NCBI GenBank assembly: GCA_022446965.1
Contig: JAKVBV010000001.1
Location: forward strand, 1 to 64,000
Reading direction: 5' to 3'
Source of the DNA: Phycisphaerales bacterium
GTDB lineage: Bacteria > Planctomycetota > Phycisphaerae > Phycisphaerales > SM1A02
Length of the DNA: 64,000 nt
The notes under the pieces were generated by a model. It saw nothing but the letters and a program-made list of their open reading frames with translations. It was not told the origin of the DNA and did not search any database. Both the position numbers and the translations under genes were made by a program. The stretch's first letter is position 1, and every line of letters starts with the position of its first letter. Shown in pieces: positions 33,442-44,857 of the stretch.

Positions 33442-34153
33442 CGGCCTCGAAGTGACATTGGGACCGTGCACGCTTGGTCCGTGGGACCTGACCGTGGAGC
33501 GTGGTGGCATCACGGCGCTCATCGGGCCCAATGCCTCAGGCAAGACCACACTCCTGCGGGCGATTGCGGGCGTGCTTGCTGCGAGTGGACATGCCACCTG
33601 TGACGGGCAGCCGCTGACTGCCGCACGTTGCGCGTACGTGCCTCAGCGTGTGCGTAGCGACGTGCCGCTGACCGTGCGTCGCGTGATCGAATTGGGCCGG
33701 CTCACGCTGACTGCCGATGTCGATCGTATCGACACGGCCATGGCGCAATTCGGGCTGGCCGATTTGGCAATGCGTCCGGTGTGTGATCTTTCGGTGGGAC
33801 AGCGACAGCGTGTGCATCTGGCCCGCGCCATGGCGCAGGTGGATGAAGACGGCATGCTGTTGCTCGATGAACCCACCGCGCCGTTGGATCCAGACTGGAC
33901 AGCCCGCACGTGGGCCGCGTTGGGTGCGTTCGCCGCTGGCGGCGGCATGGTGTTGTCCTCGGTGCACGATCTGGCCGCCGCATCTGTGGCTGCAACGTGG
34001 GTGTGGGTACTGCACCGAGACGGTCGCCTCGAGCATGGCCCTCGGGTCCAGATGCTCAATGCCGAGCGATTGGAAGCCCTCTACGGCGTGCCGTACTGCG
34101 ATGGGCACCCGCCGATGCCCGCGTGGATGACGCACGAGCCGTCCACGGCGTAG
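33428..34153 (+). CDS. FecE/BtuD-type ABC ATPase
   Basis: This 241-residue ATPase pairs with the preceding permease, overlapping it by 14 bases. It has Walker A GPNASGKTT, Q-loop region YVPQRV, Walker B MLLLDEPTAPLD and an HDL H-loop. The signature is LSVGQRQRVHLARAM, with Val in place of the second position of LSGGQ, which is unusual. The pair would import an iron complex or cobalamin; the missing binding protein leaves the substrate open. Confidence 0.86.
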   Translation: MLRYDGLEVTLGPCTLGPWDLTVERGGITALIGPNASGKTTLLRAIAGVLAASGHATCDGQPLTAARCAYVPQRVRSDVPLTVRRVIELGRLTLTADVDRIDTAMAQFGLADLAMRPVCDLSVGQRQRVHLARAMAQVDEDGMLLLDEPTAPLDPDWTARTWAALGAFAAGGGMVLSSVHDLAAASVAATWVWVLHRDGRLEHGPRVQMLNAERLEALYGVPYCDGHPPMPAWMTHEPSTA

Positions 34154-34156
34154 ACT
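34151..34156 (+). promoter_or_regulatory. -10-like TAGACT before the 164-residue protein gene
   Basis: TAGACT begins at the TAG stop of the ATPase gene and ends seven bases before the ATG at 34164. No Shine-Dalgarno sequence is present. Confidence 0.45.
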
Positions 34157-34163
34157 CTGACCA

Positions 34164-34658
34164 ATGGACTTTGGCGATCTCATCTACGTCTTGATTCTGG
34201 TGTCAGCCGGACTTGGCCCGTTGCTCAAGGGGCTCAAGGGCAAGGCTGCAGCTGGGCAAGGCAAGAAGACGATGGCGCCCACGGGGCCGGGGCGGTCTTC
34301 GATCCGCCCGAGACCCGCGGCCAAGCCGGTCGCGCGGCAGCAACAACCACCCCAGGCGGCGACGCCGGCACAAACCGGTACGACGGTCCGCTCGCGACCG
34401 ATCCAACCGGCCAAGGCGGCCAAGACACCGCCGCCGCCAGGTGCCGCGCCACAGGCCACCGCGTCTGCGAGTGAACCGGCCCCTGATCAGGCGACTAGCC
34501 AGGGCGACACACACGGTGATCGCCTCGCTGCATTCGCGCACACCCACCACAGTGGCCCAAGCGAGCGTCGAGTGTGGACCACACTGCAGCAGGCAGTGGT
34601 GCTGCAAGCCATGCTGGACAAGCCTCGAGGCCTCAAGCCGCACGATTCGATCGGGTGA
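34164..34658 (+). CDS. One-TM protein with Pro/Ala/Gln-rich middle
   Basis: This 164-residue protein has an N-terminal hydrophobic segment (LIYVLILVSAGLGPLLKGL), a low-complexity middle (about 28-125) rich in Pro, Ala, Gln and Arg, and a short C-terminal helix (LQQAVVLQAMLDKPRGLKP). That closing segment resembles a short motif I associate with similar planctomycete membrane proteins. The function is unknown. The disordered region may tether the C-terminal peptide to the membrane. Confidence 0.6.
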   Translation: MDFGDLIYVLILVSAGLGPLLKGLKGKAAAGQGKKTMAPTGPGRSSIRPRPAAKPVARQQQPPQAATPAQTGTTVRSRPIQPAKAAKTPPPPGAAPQATASASEPAPDQATSQGDTHGDRLAAFAHTHHSGPSERRVWTTLQQAVVLQAMLDKPRGLKPHDSIG

Positions 34659-34758
34659 CAGCGCTGGCCGGGCCGGATCTCGGCAGAAGCCGGCATGTTG
34701 GGGTATTTTGGCCGAAGAAGAGCACAGATACGGCCATGTTGGCGCATCTCAGGATCGC

Positions 34759-34764
34759 TATACT
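34759..34764 (+). promoter_or_regulatory. -10-like TATACT before the M24 peptidase gene
   Basis: TATACT ends eight bases before the ATG at 34773. No Shine-Dalgarno sequence is present. Confidence 0.5.
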
Positions 34765-34772
34765 TCGCCCCC

Positions 34773-35939
34773 ATGTCGCTGATCGCCGACGCCCAACTTG
34801 ATCCGGCCGCCGTTGCGGCGTGCACCCAACGCCTGACACAGGCCCGAGCCGCCATGGCTGCCGCTGGCGTGCAGGCCATGTTGCTCACCCAGGCCGCCGA
34901 CGTGATCTGGGTCACCGACACGCACGGACACGACTGTCAGGTGCTGCTATTGCCGGATCAGGCGGTGATTCTGTCGGATCGACGCTACGAGGAGTATCTC
35001 GCAGCATGGGGCCGCAGCGAACTGTGGACGATCGACCTGGCACCTCGCACCGAACAGATGCAGATGGTGAAGGATCGGCTCGCTGCAGCGGGCATCGATC
35101 GGCTGGGGATCCAGAAGGAACACTGCACGCTGGCGACGCACGACGCGCTCAAGGCCGCCGTTGACCCCGTCACTGTGGTGCCCGTCAATGCACTGCTCAT
35201 CACAGATCGCCAATGCAAGGACGACCGTGAAGTGGCCGCCTGTTGTGCGGCCATCGGTGTGCAACATGCGGCGCTCGATGCCACCCTCGACGCGTTCGAA
35301 CACGCCGTGCTCGCCGGCGAGCAATGGACGGAAGCCCGCTTCGCGGCCAAGCTGATCGAGCAGATGCGAGCTCGCGGCGCCCAATCAGAGGCCTTCGAGC
35401 CTATCATTGGGTCGCGCGCCAACAGCAGCGTGATCCACCATGTCCCCGGCGACACCGTCATCACACCGGGCGTGCTGCTGGTGGACTGGGGTGCCAAGGT
35501 CGACAACCGCTGCAGCGATCTCACGCGCACGCTCTTCCTCGGCGACACCGACGACACGCTCACCGGGCTTTTTGCCGTGGTGGCCAAGGCTCATCAGGCC
35601 GCCATCGAGGCGTGCCAGCCTGGGGCGCCCGTCAAGGCGCCAGATGCAGCGGCGCGGGCTGTGATCGAGGCTGCCGGATATGGCGATGAGTTTCCTCATG
35701 GCGTGGGGCATGGGCTCGGCCTCGATGTCCACGAGACACCGTTCATGGGCCGCAAGGCTGAGTCGGGCGAACTCAAACCCGGCATGATCGTGACCATCGA
35801 ACCTGGCATCTACCTACCAGGTCAAGGTGGCGTTCGAATTGAAGACGACATCCTGATCACGGATACAGGGCATCGCGTGTTGAGCGCGGATGTGCCACGT
35901 GATCTCCACTGGTCCGCCCGGCCCTGGCCGGGATCGTGA
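34773..35939 (+). CDS. Xaa-Pro aminopeptidase-like M24 peptidase
   Basis: This 388-residue dinuclear metallopeptidase probably removes N-terminal residues ahead of proline. The N-terminal creatinase-like domain (about 1-150) precedes the pita-bread domain. Metal ligands are visible: LVDWGAKVDNRCSDLTRT (two Asp), the His in FPHGVGHGLGLDVHE, the Glu in TIEPGIYLPG and the Glu in GGVRIEDDIL. The product is likely cytoplasmic. It leads to accB and accC and may share their transcript; accB has its own Shine-Dalgarno sequence. Confidence 0.9.
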   Translation: MSLIADAQLDPAAVAACTQRLTQARAAMAAAGVQAMLLTQAADVIWVTDTHGHDCQVLLLPDQAVILSDRRYEEYLAAWGRSELWTIDLAPRTEQMQMVKDRLAAAGIDRLGIQKEHCTLATHDALKAAVDPVTVVPVNALLITDRQCKDDREVAACCAAIGVQHAALDATLDAFEHAVLAGEQWTEARFAAKLIEQMRARGAQSEAFEPIIGSRANSSVIHHVPGDTVITPGVLLVDWGAKVDNRCSDLTRTLFLGDTDDTLTGLFAVVAKAHQAAIEACQPGAPVKAPDAAARAVIEAAGYGDEFPHGVGHGLGLDVHETPFMGRKAESGELKPGMIVTIEPGIYLPGQGGVRIEDDILITDTGHRVLSADVPRDLHWSARPWPGS

Positions 35940-35967
35940 CGACCCCTTCTGGAGTGGTGAGCCACCA

Positions 35968-36453
35968 ATGATTGATACACGCAAACTCAAGGAACTGGTC
36001 AAGCTGATGGTCTCCAACGACCTGATCGAGCTGGACCTTCGTGATCCGGACGAGCAAGTCACCCTACGTCGGCCCAGCCCGAACCAGAGCGTTCCGATGA
36101 TGACCGCGGCGCCCGCGCCAGTCGCGCCGGCGCCTGTGGCTGCTGCGCCTGCGCCGGCCGCTCCGCCAGCTGAAGCACCGGCCGCACCTGCAACGACGGA
36201 CAGCGACGCGGGCTTGGTGGCCATTCCCAGTCCGATGGTCGGCACGTTCTATTCGGCGGCATCGCCTGATGCTGATGCGTTCGTTTCGGTGGGCACGAGC
36301 GTGTCCAAGGACACGGTGGTCTGCATGGTCGAAGCCATGAAGATCTTCAACGAGATCAAGGCCGACTGCAGCGGCACCATCGAACGTGTGTGCGTTGAAA
36401 ACGGCGACGCCGTCGAGTTCGGTCAGGACCTGTTCATGGTCCGTCCTGCCTGA
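35968..36453 (+). CDS. accB: Biotin carboxyl carrier protein of acetyl-CoA carboxylase
   Basis: AccB carries the biotin that accepts CO2 from AccC and gives it to acetyl-CoA. The 161-residue protein has an N-terminal helix region (LKELVKLMVSNDLIELDLRD), a flexible Pro/Ala linker (about 45-80) and the biotinyl domain with the biotin lysine in VEAMKIFNEI. GGAG lies upstream of the ATG at 35968. accC follows after 13 bases. accA and accD are not in the window. Confidence 0.94.
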   Translation: MIDTRKLKELVKLMVSNDLIELDLRDPDEQVTLRRPSPNQSVPMMTAAPAPVAPAPVAAAPAPAAPPAEAPAAPATTDSDAGLVAIPSPMVGTFYSAASPDADAFVSVGTSVSKDTVVCMVEAMKIFNEIKADCSGTIERVCVENGDAVEFGQDLFMVRPA

Positions 36454-36466
36454 GGCCAGACAACTC

Positions 36467-37822
36467 ATGTTCAATCGAATTCTCGTCGCCAATCGCGGCG
36501 AAATAGCTCTGCGAATCATGCGTGCCGCCCGTGAACTGGGCGTCGAAACAGTGTGCGTCTACTCCGAAGCCGACCGCAATGGTCCGTGGTTGGAGTTGGC
36601 CGACGAAGCCGTCTGCATCGGCCCTGGTCCTTCCGCGGAGTCGTATCTGCGCTTCGACCGGATCATTGCTGCAGCCGAAACAACCCAAGCCGACGCGATC
36701 CATCCCGGCTATGGCTTCCTCGCTGAGAACGCGCAGTTCAACGAAGTGTGTCGTGACTGCAACATCCGGTTCATCGGTCCCAGTCCAGAGGCGATGGCCA
36801 CGTTGGGCGACAAGATTGCCTGCAAGAACCTTGCCCGCGAAACCGGCACGCCGGTCTTTCCCGGATCAGACGGCGCGATCGAGGAGCCGGACGAAGCGGC
36901 CAAGATCGCCCAGGAGATCGGCTACCCCGTCATCGTGAAGGCGGCGGCGGGCGGTGGCGGTCGCGGCATGCGGATCGCCGAAGACGAAGCCCAGCTTCGG
37001 GCTGGTATCGAATCAGCCACGCAAGAAGCCGTGGCGGCATTCGGCAACGGCGCCGTGTACGTGGAGAAGTTCCTCGCACGGGCACGTCACGTGGAAGTGC
37101 AGTGTCTCGGCGATGACCACGGCAATGCCGTGCACCTGTACAACCGAGACTGCACCAGCCAACGTCGGCATCAGAAACTGGTCGAAGAAGGCCCGGCGCC
37201 CCAAGTGGATGACGCCGTGCGTGACCGCGTGTGCGAATCGGCGGCCGAGCTGATCCGCGCTGCGGGCTATTCCGGTGCCGCCACGTGCGAGTTCCTGATG
37301 GACGAAGACCAGCAATTCTACATGCTCGAGGTGAATACCCGTGTGCAGGTGGAACATCCTGTGACCGAGCTGATCACGGGTGTGGACATCGTGAAGGAAT
37401 CCATCCGAGTGGCCGCGGGCGAAGTGCTGTCAATCCGCCAGGAAGACGTCGGTATCAACGGCCACGCGATCGAGTTTCGTGTGAATGCGGAAGATCCCGA
37501 TCGCAACTTCATGCCGCAGGCGGGCACGATGGACACGTTCGTCACCCCTGGCGGCTTCGGTGTGCGGGTCGATACGCACGTCAGGCCGGGCTACCGCATT
37601 CCGCCGAACTACGACTCGATGATCGCTAAGCTCATCGTGCACGGTCGAACTCGGGACGAAGCCATCGCACGAGCGCGATCGGCATTGCGAGAGTTTCAAG
37701 CAGGCCCCGGGGCGACCACGCTGTCATTGCACCGGCGCATCATCGAAACACCGCAGTTCCAGAATGTCGACATGGACATTCACTGGGTGGAACGATGGCT
37801 TGAAGCCGAACAGCAGGATTGA
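36467..37822 (+). CDS. accC: Biotin carboxylase subunit of acetyl-CoA carboxylase
   Basis: AccC carboxylates biotin on AccB using ATP and bicarbonate. The 451-residue protein has the family's full set: FNRILVANRGEIALRIMRAA at the N-terminus, HPGYGFLAENAQF, the ATP-grasp loop KAAAGGGGRGMR, RDCTSQRRHQK, EVNTRVQVEHPVTE and the C-terminal RIPPNYDSMIAKLIVHG. It ends seven bases before the convergent CvpA-like gene's stop. Confidence 0.95.
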   Translation: MFNRILVANRGEIALRIMRAARELGVETVCVYSEADRNGPWLELADEAVCIGPGPSAESYLRFDRIIAAAETTQADAIHPGYGFLAENAQFNEVCRDCNIRFIGPSPEAMATLGDKIACKNLARETGTPVFPGSDGAIEEPDEAAKIAQEIGYPVIVKAAAGGGGRGMRIAEDEAQLRAGIESATQEAVAAFGNGAVYVEKFLARARHVEVQCLGDDHGNAVHLYNRDCTSQRRHQKLVEEGPAPQVDDAVRDRVCESAAELIRAAGYSGAATCEFLMDEDQQFYMLEVNTRVQVEHPVTELITGVDIVKESIRVAAGEVLSIRQEDVGINGHAIEFRVNAEDPDRNFMPQAGTMDTFVTPGGFGVRVDTHVRPGYRIPPNYDSMIAKLIVHGRTRDEAIARARSALREFQAGPGATTLSLHRRIIETPQFQNVDMDIHWVERWLEAEQQD

Positions 37823-37829
37823 CCACGGG

Positions 37830-39494
37830 TCAACGCAGGTAGCGTTCGCCAGCCACACCACTGATCGTGCCCAGCAGATCTTCGCCCAGTCGCACTTCGG
37901 CGACCTGCGTGCCCACGGGCACTTCGAAGATCAAGTAGAAGCGGTCGTCGCTGCCACTTCGAGGACGATGGGGGAGATCCTGCAGCGTCGTGAGATCGCC
38001 GTCTCGAACCATCATCAACAGACGGTTGGGTTGCACCAACTCGTAACCGATGGGGTTCCAGTGGTTGTTGTTGACGTCGAGCAGCTGGATGGGTGACTGC
38101 ATGGGCACACGCAGTTTGCGGGCGGCCGTGAAGATGTCGGTCACCGTGCCCGGGTGGCAGGCCACGCGGACAATCGCAGCGCCTTCGTCGACGTGGTAGC
38201 CCTTAATGGCCAGCTTGCCACGGGGATTCTCACCAGGCTTGTTGGGCTTGAAGTCGGCGTCAATCTGCACGAGGCGGCGAGACTCTTCGTCAAAGATGCC
38301 ACCGTGCTGGTCAACCTTCTCCGTGGAGGGCTTGATCTTGCGGTCGAAACGAGCAGCTTGTGCGCCACTGGACACGTGGGCGGAGATATCGCCGCCGAAC
38401 AGGATGTCTTCGGCAGCGCCCTGTACGCCACCTGCGGAGGCGAGCAGTGCGTCGATGTCCGTGGCCTCTGTCACGCCGCCCAAGGGGAAGCGTGTGCTGC
38501 GGATCTGGATGAACTCAGGATTGAAGTTCGACGGCACGGCGAAGACCAATCGGAGATCGGCTTCGTTGTGCCCCTTTGGATTTGTCGCGAATCGATCATC
38601 AGCATCAAACACTCGGAATACGAGTGGGGCTGGGGGCTTGCCTTGTGGTTCTCCCCAGGCTGATGGGTGATAGGTTTGCACGGACTTGCCATTCATGCCG
38701 ATCAGCCGCACCTGGCTGCTGGAGAGCACCAAGCCCCCCTTGAAATCGAAGGACTTCTTGCCCACCTTCAGCGTGACCAGCAGGAAGTCGCCACGGTCCT
38801 GGGCCTCCACACGTTGTGAGCTGCCCACGGTCACGTGCTCAGGATTGATGACGGTGGCGCCCATTCGGCCGTTCTCTTCTCGCACCGTGTCTCGCACGAG
38901 CGACGCAAGGCGGTCGAGATCGGGGTTGGCCAGGGCCAGCGGCCTATCACCGCCGCCGGGCCGCAGCGTGCTCACGCTGGCCATCTCGTAGAAGTCCATG
39001 GTGAGCGTGTCGACGGGGAACCACAGCCCGCTGGCAGGCTTGGCCACCATACCTGCAGCGACCGGTCCGGTGCTGGAGCGGCCCCAGCCTGTGTACCCGA
39101 AGGCATCCCACGGTTGGTGAATGAAGCCCACGCCCACCACCAGCATGCCGATGGTGATGACGCCGGAGCAGGCACCGAAGGCACCGCCGACGACGGCGTC
39201 CATGCCTTCCTGCAAGAAGGCGCCCTCCGGGGCGATCTTGTCCAGCGCAGCTCGGGTGATCAGCAGCGTGATGATGAAGGTCAACAGCAGCGTGAGCCCG
39301 GGCATGAGGCCGCCGAACGACCCTTCGACGAACATCAGATTGAAGAAGAACGGTTCCCACACGGCGATCGCCACTGCACCGGCGACGATCACGCACACCA
39401 GATGCATCAGGCTGCTGAATGCGCCCTCGTTGGACCACCAGTAGGCGATGAGTGCGACGAGGCCGATCACCAGGATGTTGAAGATGAAGATCAT
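37830..39494 (-). CDS. CvpA-like membrane protein with long C-terminal domain
   Basis: This 554-residue protein begins with four or so hydrophobic segments (about 3-17, 27-50, 63-80, 105-125) in a CvpA-like arrangement, including LQEGMDAVVGGAFGACSGV. The remaining 400 residues are soluble and beta-rich, with segments such as DRGDFLLVTLKVGKKSFDF and DLRLVFAVPSNFNPEFIQIR, and are probably periplasmic. CvpA relatives are inner-membrane proteins linked to envelope functions such as colicin V export. The start overlaps the next gene's stop by four bases, so it is coupled to the GspE-like gene. Confidence 0.68.
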   Translation of the reverse strand: MIFIFNILVIGLVALIAYWWSNEGAFSSLMHLVCVIVAGAVAIAVWEPFFFNLMFVEGSFGGLMPGLTLLLTFIITLLITRAALDKIAPEGAFLQEGMDAVVGGAFGACSGVITIGMLVVGVGFIHQPWDAFGYTGWGRSSTGPVAAGMVAKPASGLWFPVDTLTMDFYEMASVSTLRPGGGDRPLALANPDLDRLASLVRDTVREENGRMGATVINPEHVTVGSSQRVEAQDRGDFLLVTLKVGKKSFDFKGGLVLSSSQVRLIGMNGKSVQTYHPSAWGEPQGKPPAPLVFRVFDADDRFATNPKGHNEADLRLVFAVPSNFNPEFIQIRSTRFPLGGVTEATDIDALLASAGGVQGAAEDILFGGDISAHVSSGAQAARFDRKIKPSTEKVDQHGGIFDEESRRLVQIDADFKPNKPGENPRGKLAIKGYHVDEGAAIVRVACHPGTVTDIFTAARKLRVPMQSPIQLLDVNNNHWNPIGYELVQPNRLLMMVRDGDLTTLQDLPHRPRSGSDDRFYLIFEVPVGTQVAEVRLGEDLLGTISGVAGERYLR

Positions 39495-41160
39495 GAGGCG
39501 GATCCCTGTCCAGCGGTGGGTGCCTTGGGTTTGGCCTTGGCCTTGCTGCCACTGCTCAGCACGCGCTGTACTTCTTCCAATGACGTGATGCCCTCGGCGA
39601 CACGGCGAAGCCCGGCTTCTTGCAGTGAACGCATGCGTTCGCGGCGGGCCTGTGCCATGGCGCCCTTGAGGTCGTCACCGGCGAGCAGGCGGCGGATATC
39701 CGTGGTCACCGGCATGACTTCGAAGATGCCGGTGACACCGGTGAAGCCCGTGGCGTTGCACGTGGGACAGTCTTGCATGCGGTTCTTGAACTCAACCTGG
39801 CCACTGGCCCGGTAGATTACGGCGCCTTCGGACAGCCCCAGTCGCTTTGGATCGGCCGGTTGGACGGCCTGGCGGCAGTCATGGCACAACACCCGTACGA
39901 GCCGTTGGGCGACCACGGCTTGCAGTCCCTTGGCGGCGAGATTGACATCGCCCACCGACTGCACCCAGGTGCGAATCGCGCTCATGGCCGAATCGGCATA
40001 GAGCAGCAACACTTGCAACGTGCTGTCCTGTCCGGCGCGAGCGGCGACGGTGGCCGTCTGTGGATCGGCCAGCTGGGCCACGATCACATCGGGATCGCGA
40101 CGCAACATGGACTGCAATTGAATGGCGTGCTCGGGGGCGGCGTCGCCCTCTTCGATCGTGACCTGATCAACGCCTTCGAGGCGGCCTTCGATCTGCTGCT
40201 CAAGCGTCTTGATCATGCTCAAGTACGCATCGTGCATGCCCGCGATGGCGTAGCCCGTGGTGGTGATGCCATGCGCGCTGGGCGATGCAACAAGCACGAT
40301 GCCGCTGCGCTTCTCTTCGGGCACGAGTTTCTCGAGGACGGCGAGTTGGTCGGGGAGCAGGCCCACGGCGTCGGCCTTCATCACCGGTGTCTTGCCGCGG
40401 TCGATGTCGATGCGGCCGCGGATGCCCTGGCTCGACCCCGACAGGGTGAGGTCAAGGGTGTGCCGGCCCAACTCGTCGCTGTTGACTTCGATGCGAGCGG
40501 CCTGTCGCTTGCGTGCTTCGGCTTGATCGAGGCCAGCGATCTCCTTGAGCAGATTGATCGCACGCATGCCGTCTTCGCCGGCGATGGGCTCCTGCTTGGA
40601 TCGCACCGTGTGCACCATGCTGGTGCTGGCCAGTCCACCTGAGGTGAGCGCCAAATCGACACGCGTGCCGCCCTTTTCCAGCGTGGGCAGGATGAGCGAC
40701 TCCAGATGCAGCCAGCTCACCAACAGGGGATCTTCCTTGTCAGGCACGGGCACGGCGCCGTTGGGGCCTTCAAAGGCGAGCGTGGCGTTGGCCGCAGCAC
40801 GCTTGGCCTGCTTGCGGGCGGCCTTGGTCTTGGCATCGGCACCAAACTTGAGGTGGTACCGCATCGATTCGTCGACCGAGGCGTTGCGCTTCTTCCAGTA
40901 GATCAGGATCGGCGCCAGCAGCACCACGAGACCGGACGGAAACGCGATGTAGAAGTTCACCACGGTGAGCATGGTGATGAGACCGGCGAACCCGCCGAGG
41001 ATCCAGGCCATTGCCCAGCCGTAATGGCCTTGACGGGTGCGCATCGCGTCGCCGAAGAGTCGGCTGCCCACGAGCCAGCCCCATGCAGCGAAGGCGCCCC
41101 AGATGAGGATCGGCTTCCAGGGGCTCAGCAGGAATGTGGCGTCGGCAAGGAGGACGGTTG

Positions 41161-41164
<4 letters not shown>
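39491..41164 (-). CDS. Membrane-anchored GspE/PilB-like protein with lost ATPase motifs
   Basis: This 557-residue protein starts with three hydrophobic segments (about 14-36, 50-72, 76-91). The rest aligns in order with GspE/PilB ATPases, but every catalytic motif is degenerate: Walker A reads ASPSAHGITTTG at 293-304 with no Lys; Walker B reads DVIVAQLADP at 359-368 with no GE; the His box reads STLQVLLLYADS near 381. The Zn-binding cysteines (CHDC at 427-430, CPTC at 466-469) and the closing GITSLEEVQRVL are kept. It is probably a scaffold working with the intact PilT-like ATPase upstream. It overlaps both neighbouring genes by four bases. Confidence 0.8.
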
Positions 41165-43900
<2,736 letters not shown>

Positions 43901-43933
43901 TCACGGCGGCAACCTCGTCTTTCCTCTGATGCG

Positions 43934-43939
43934 TATACT
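43934..43939 (+). promoter_or_regulatory. -10-like TATACT before the GTPase gene
   Basis: TATACT lies 12 bases before the ATG at 43952 and directly precedes an in-frame TTG at 43940. No Shine-Dalgarno sequence is present. It likely starts the rightward arm of the 44-57 kb locus. Confidence 0.45.
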
Positions 43940-43951
43940 TTGGTGTGCGTC

Positions 43952-44857
43952 ATGAGTGAAGAATTCAATCTGCAACTCGATGATGATGAAGAGGAGTGTC
44001 CGCCAGCCGGTGCTGCTAGAGGTTGGCGTGAGGGGCTTCCTCCGCGGCCAGGCGGCATCGATCCGCCGGGAACGAACACTGCTGAATTGTCCGCCTTCGC
44101 AGACGAAGTGACGCGTACAAGAGACCGCATCGTCATTCTGGGCCGACGTGGGGCAGGCAAGACCGTCTTCCTTGCGAGGCTCTATCAAGAGCTGTGGCGA
44201 CGCACTGAAGGATTGCAGGCTCGGGCGCTCGATGGCAATGCGCATCAGCGGTTCATGGAGTGCATCGAGGCCATGGGCAACGGCCGCTGGCCCGAAGCAA
44301 CACTGGCCCAACGCTGGGCGGATCTGGAGCTACGCTACGGATCGCGTATCTGGACGCTTCGCGTGCTCGACTATCCCGGCGAGGTCTTCCGCCGTGCATT
44401 CGTGGAAGGCGCCGAGGACGACGCGGCTGACATGCTTCGCAGCCATGTCGATGCCGCCGCGGCGGTGTTGGTGTTGATCGACCCGGTGGCCGCGCGGAGC
44501 GGTTCGCTCGAGGCGTCGGTTGATGCTGAATTCGGTATGTCCGCAGCTTTGCGCCGAGTGCATGAACGGGCCGGCGACCACGCTGTGCCTGTGGCCGTGG
44601 TGCTCACGAAATGCGATGTCGCGTTGCCGCACATCAATGAAGCGGGCGGGGCCCGGCAGTATCTGGAATCGCATCTGCCCGGACTTGTTCGTGACGGCGG
44701 TGTGTTCAGAGTGTTCGCGTCGTCGGCTGTACGAGCGCAGGCCGATGCTCTGGGCACACTCCGACCCGTGCCTGAGAAGGATGCGCTGGGCATTGTGCAG
44801 CCATTGCAATGGTGTCTCAAATGCCTGGCTCGTGAGTCCGGGGGTGAAGCCTTGTGA
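43952..44857 (+). CDS. P-loop GTPase, first gene of the rightward arm
   Basis: This 301-residue protein has an acidic, Pro-rich N-terminus (1-45), then a P-loop NTPase domain: Walker A GRRGAGKT at 64-71, DYPG at 140-143 as the G3 motif, and TKCD at 219-222 as the G4 motif that selects guanine. It has no membrane segment. The layout resembles TRAFAC-class GTPases of the DO-GTPase group, reported in conflict- or signalling-type gene clusters of complex bacteria; that assignment is from memory and unverified. The stop overlaps the next start (GTGA), so it is translationally coupled to the next gene. Confidence 0.78.
   Translation: MSEEFNLQLDDDEEECPPAGAARGWREGLPPRPGGIDPPGTNTAELSAFADEVTRTRDRIVILGRRGAGKTVFLARLYQELWRRTEGLQARALDGNAHQRFMECIEAMGNGRWPEATLAQRWADLELRYGSRIWTLRVLDYPGEVFRRAFVEGAEDDAADMLRSHVDAAAAVLVLIDPVAARSGSLEASVDAEFGMSAALRRVHERAGDHAVPVAVVLTKCDVALPHINEAGGARQYLESHLPGLVRDGGVFRVFASSAVRAQADALGTLRPVPEKDALGIVQPLQWCLKCLARESGGEAL

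Noticed and set aside
32434-34153. Cobalamin riboswitch for the importer genes
   Set aside because: The genes overlap the preceding exporter gene, leaving no leader, and no B12-box-like sequence was seen.
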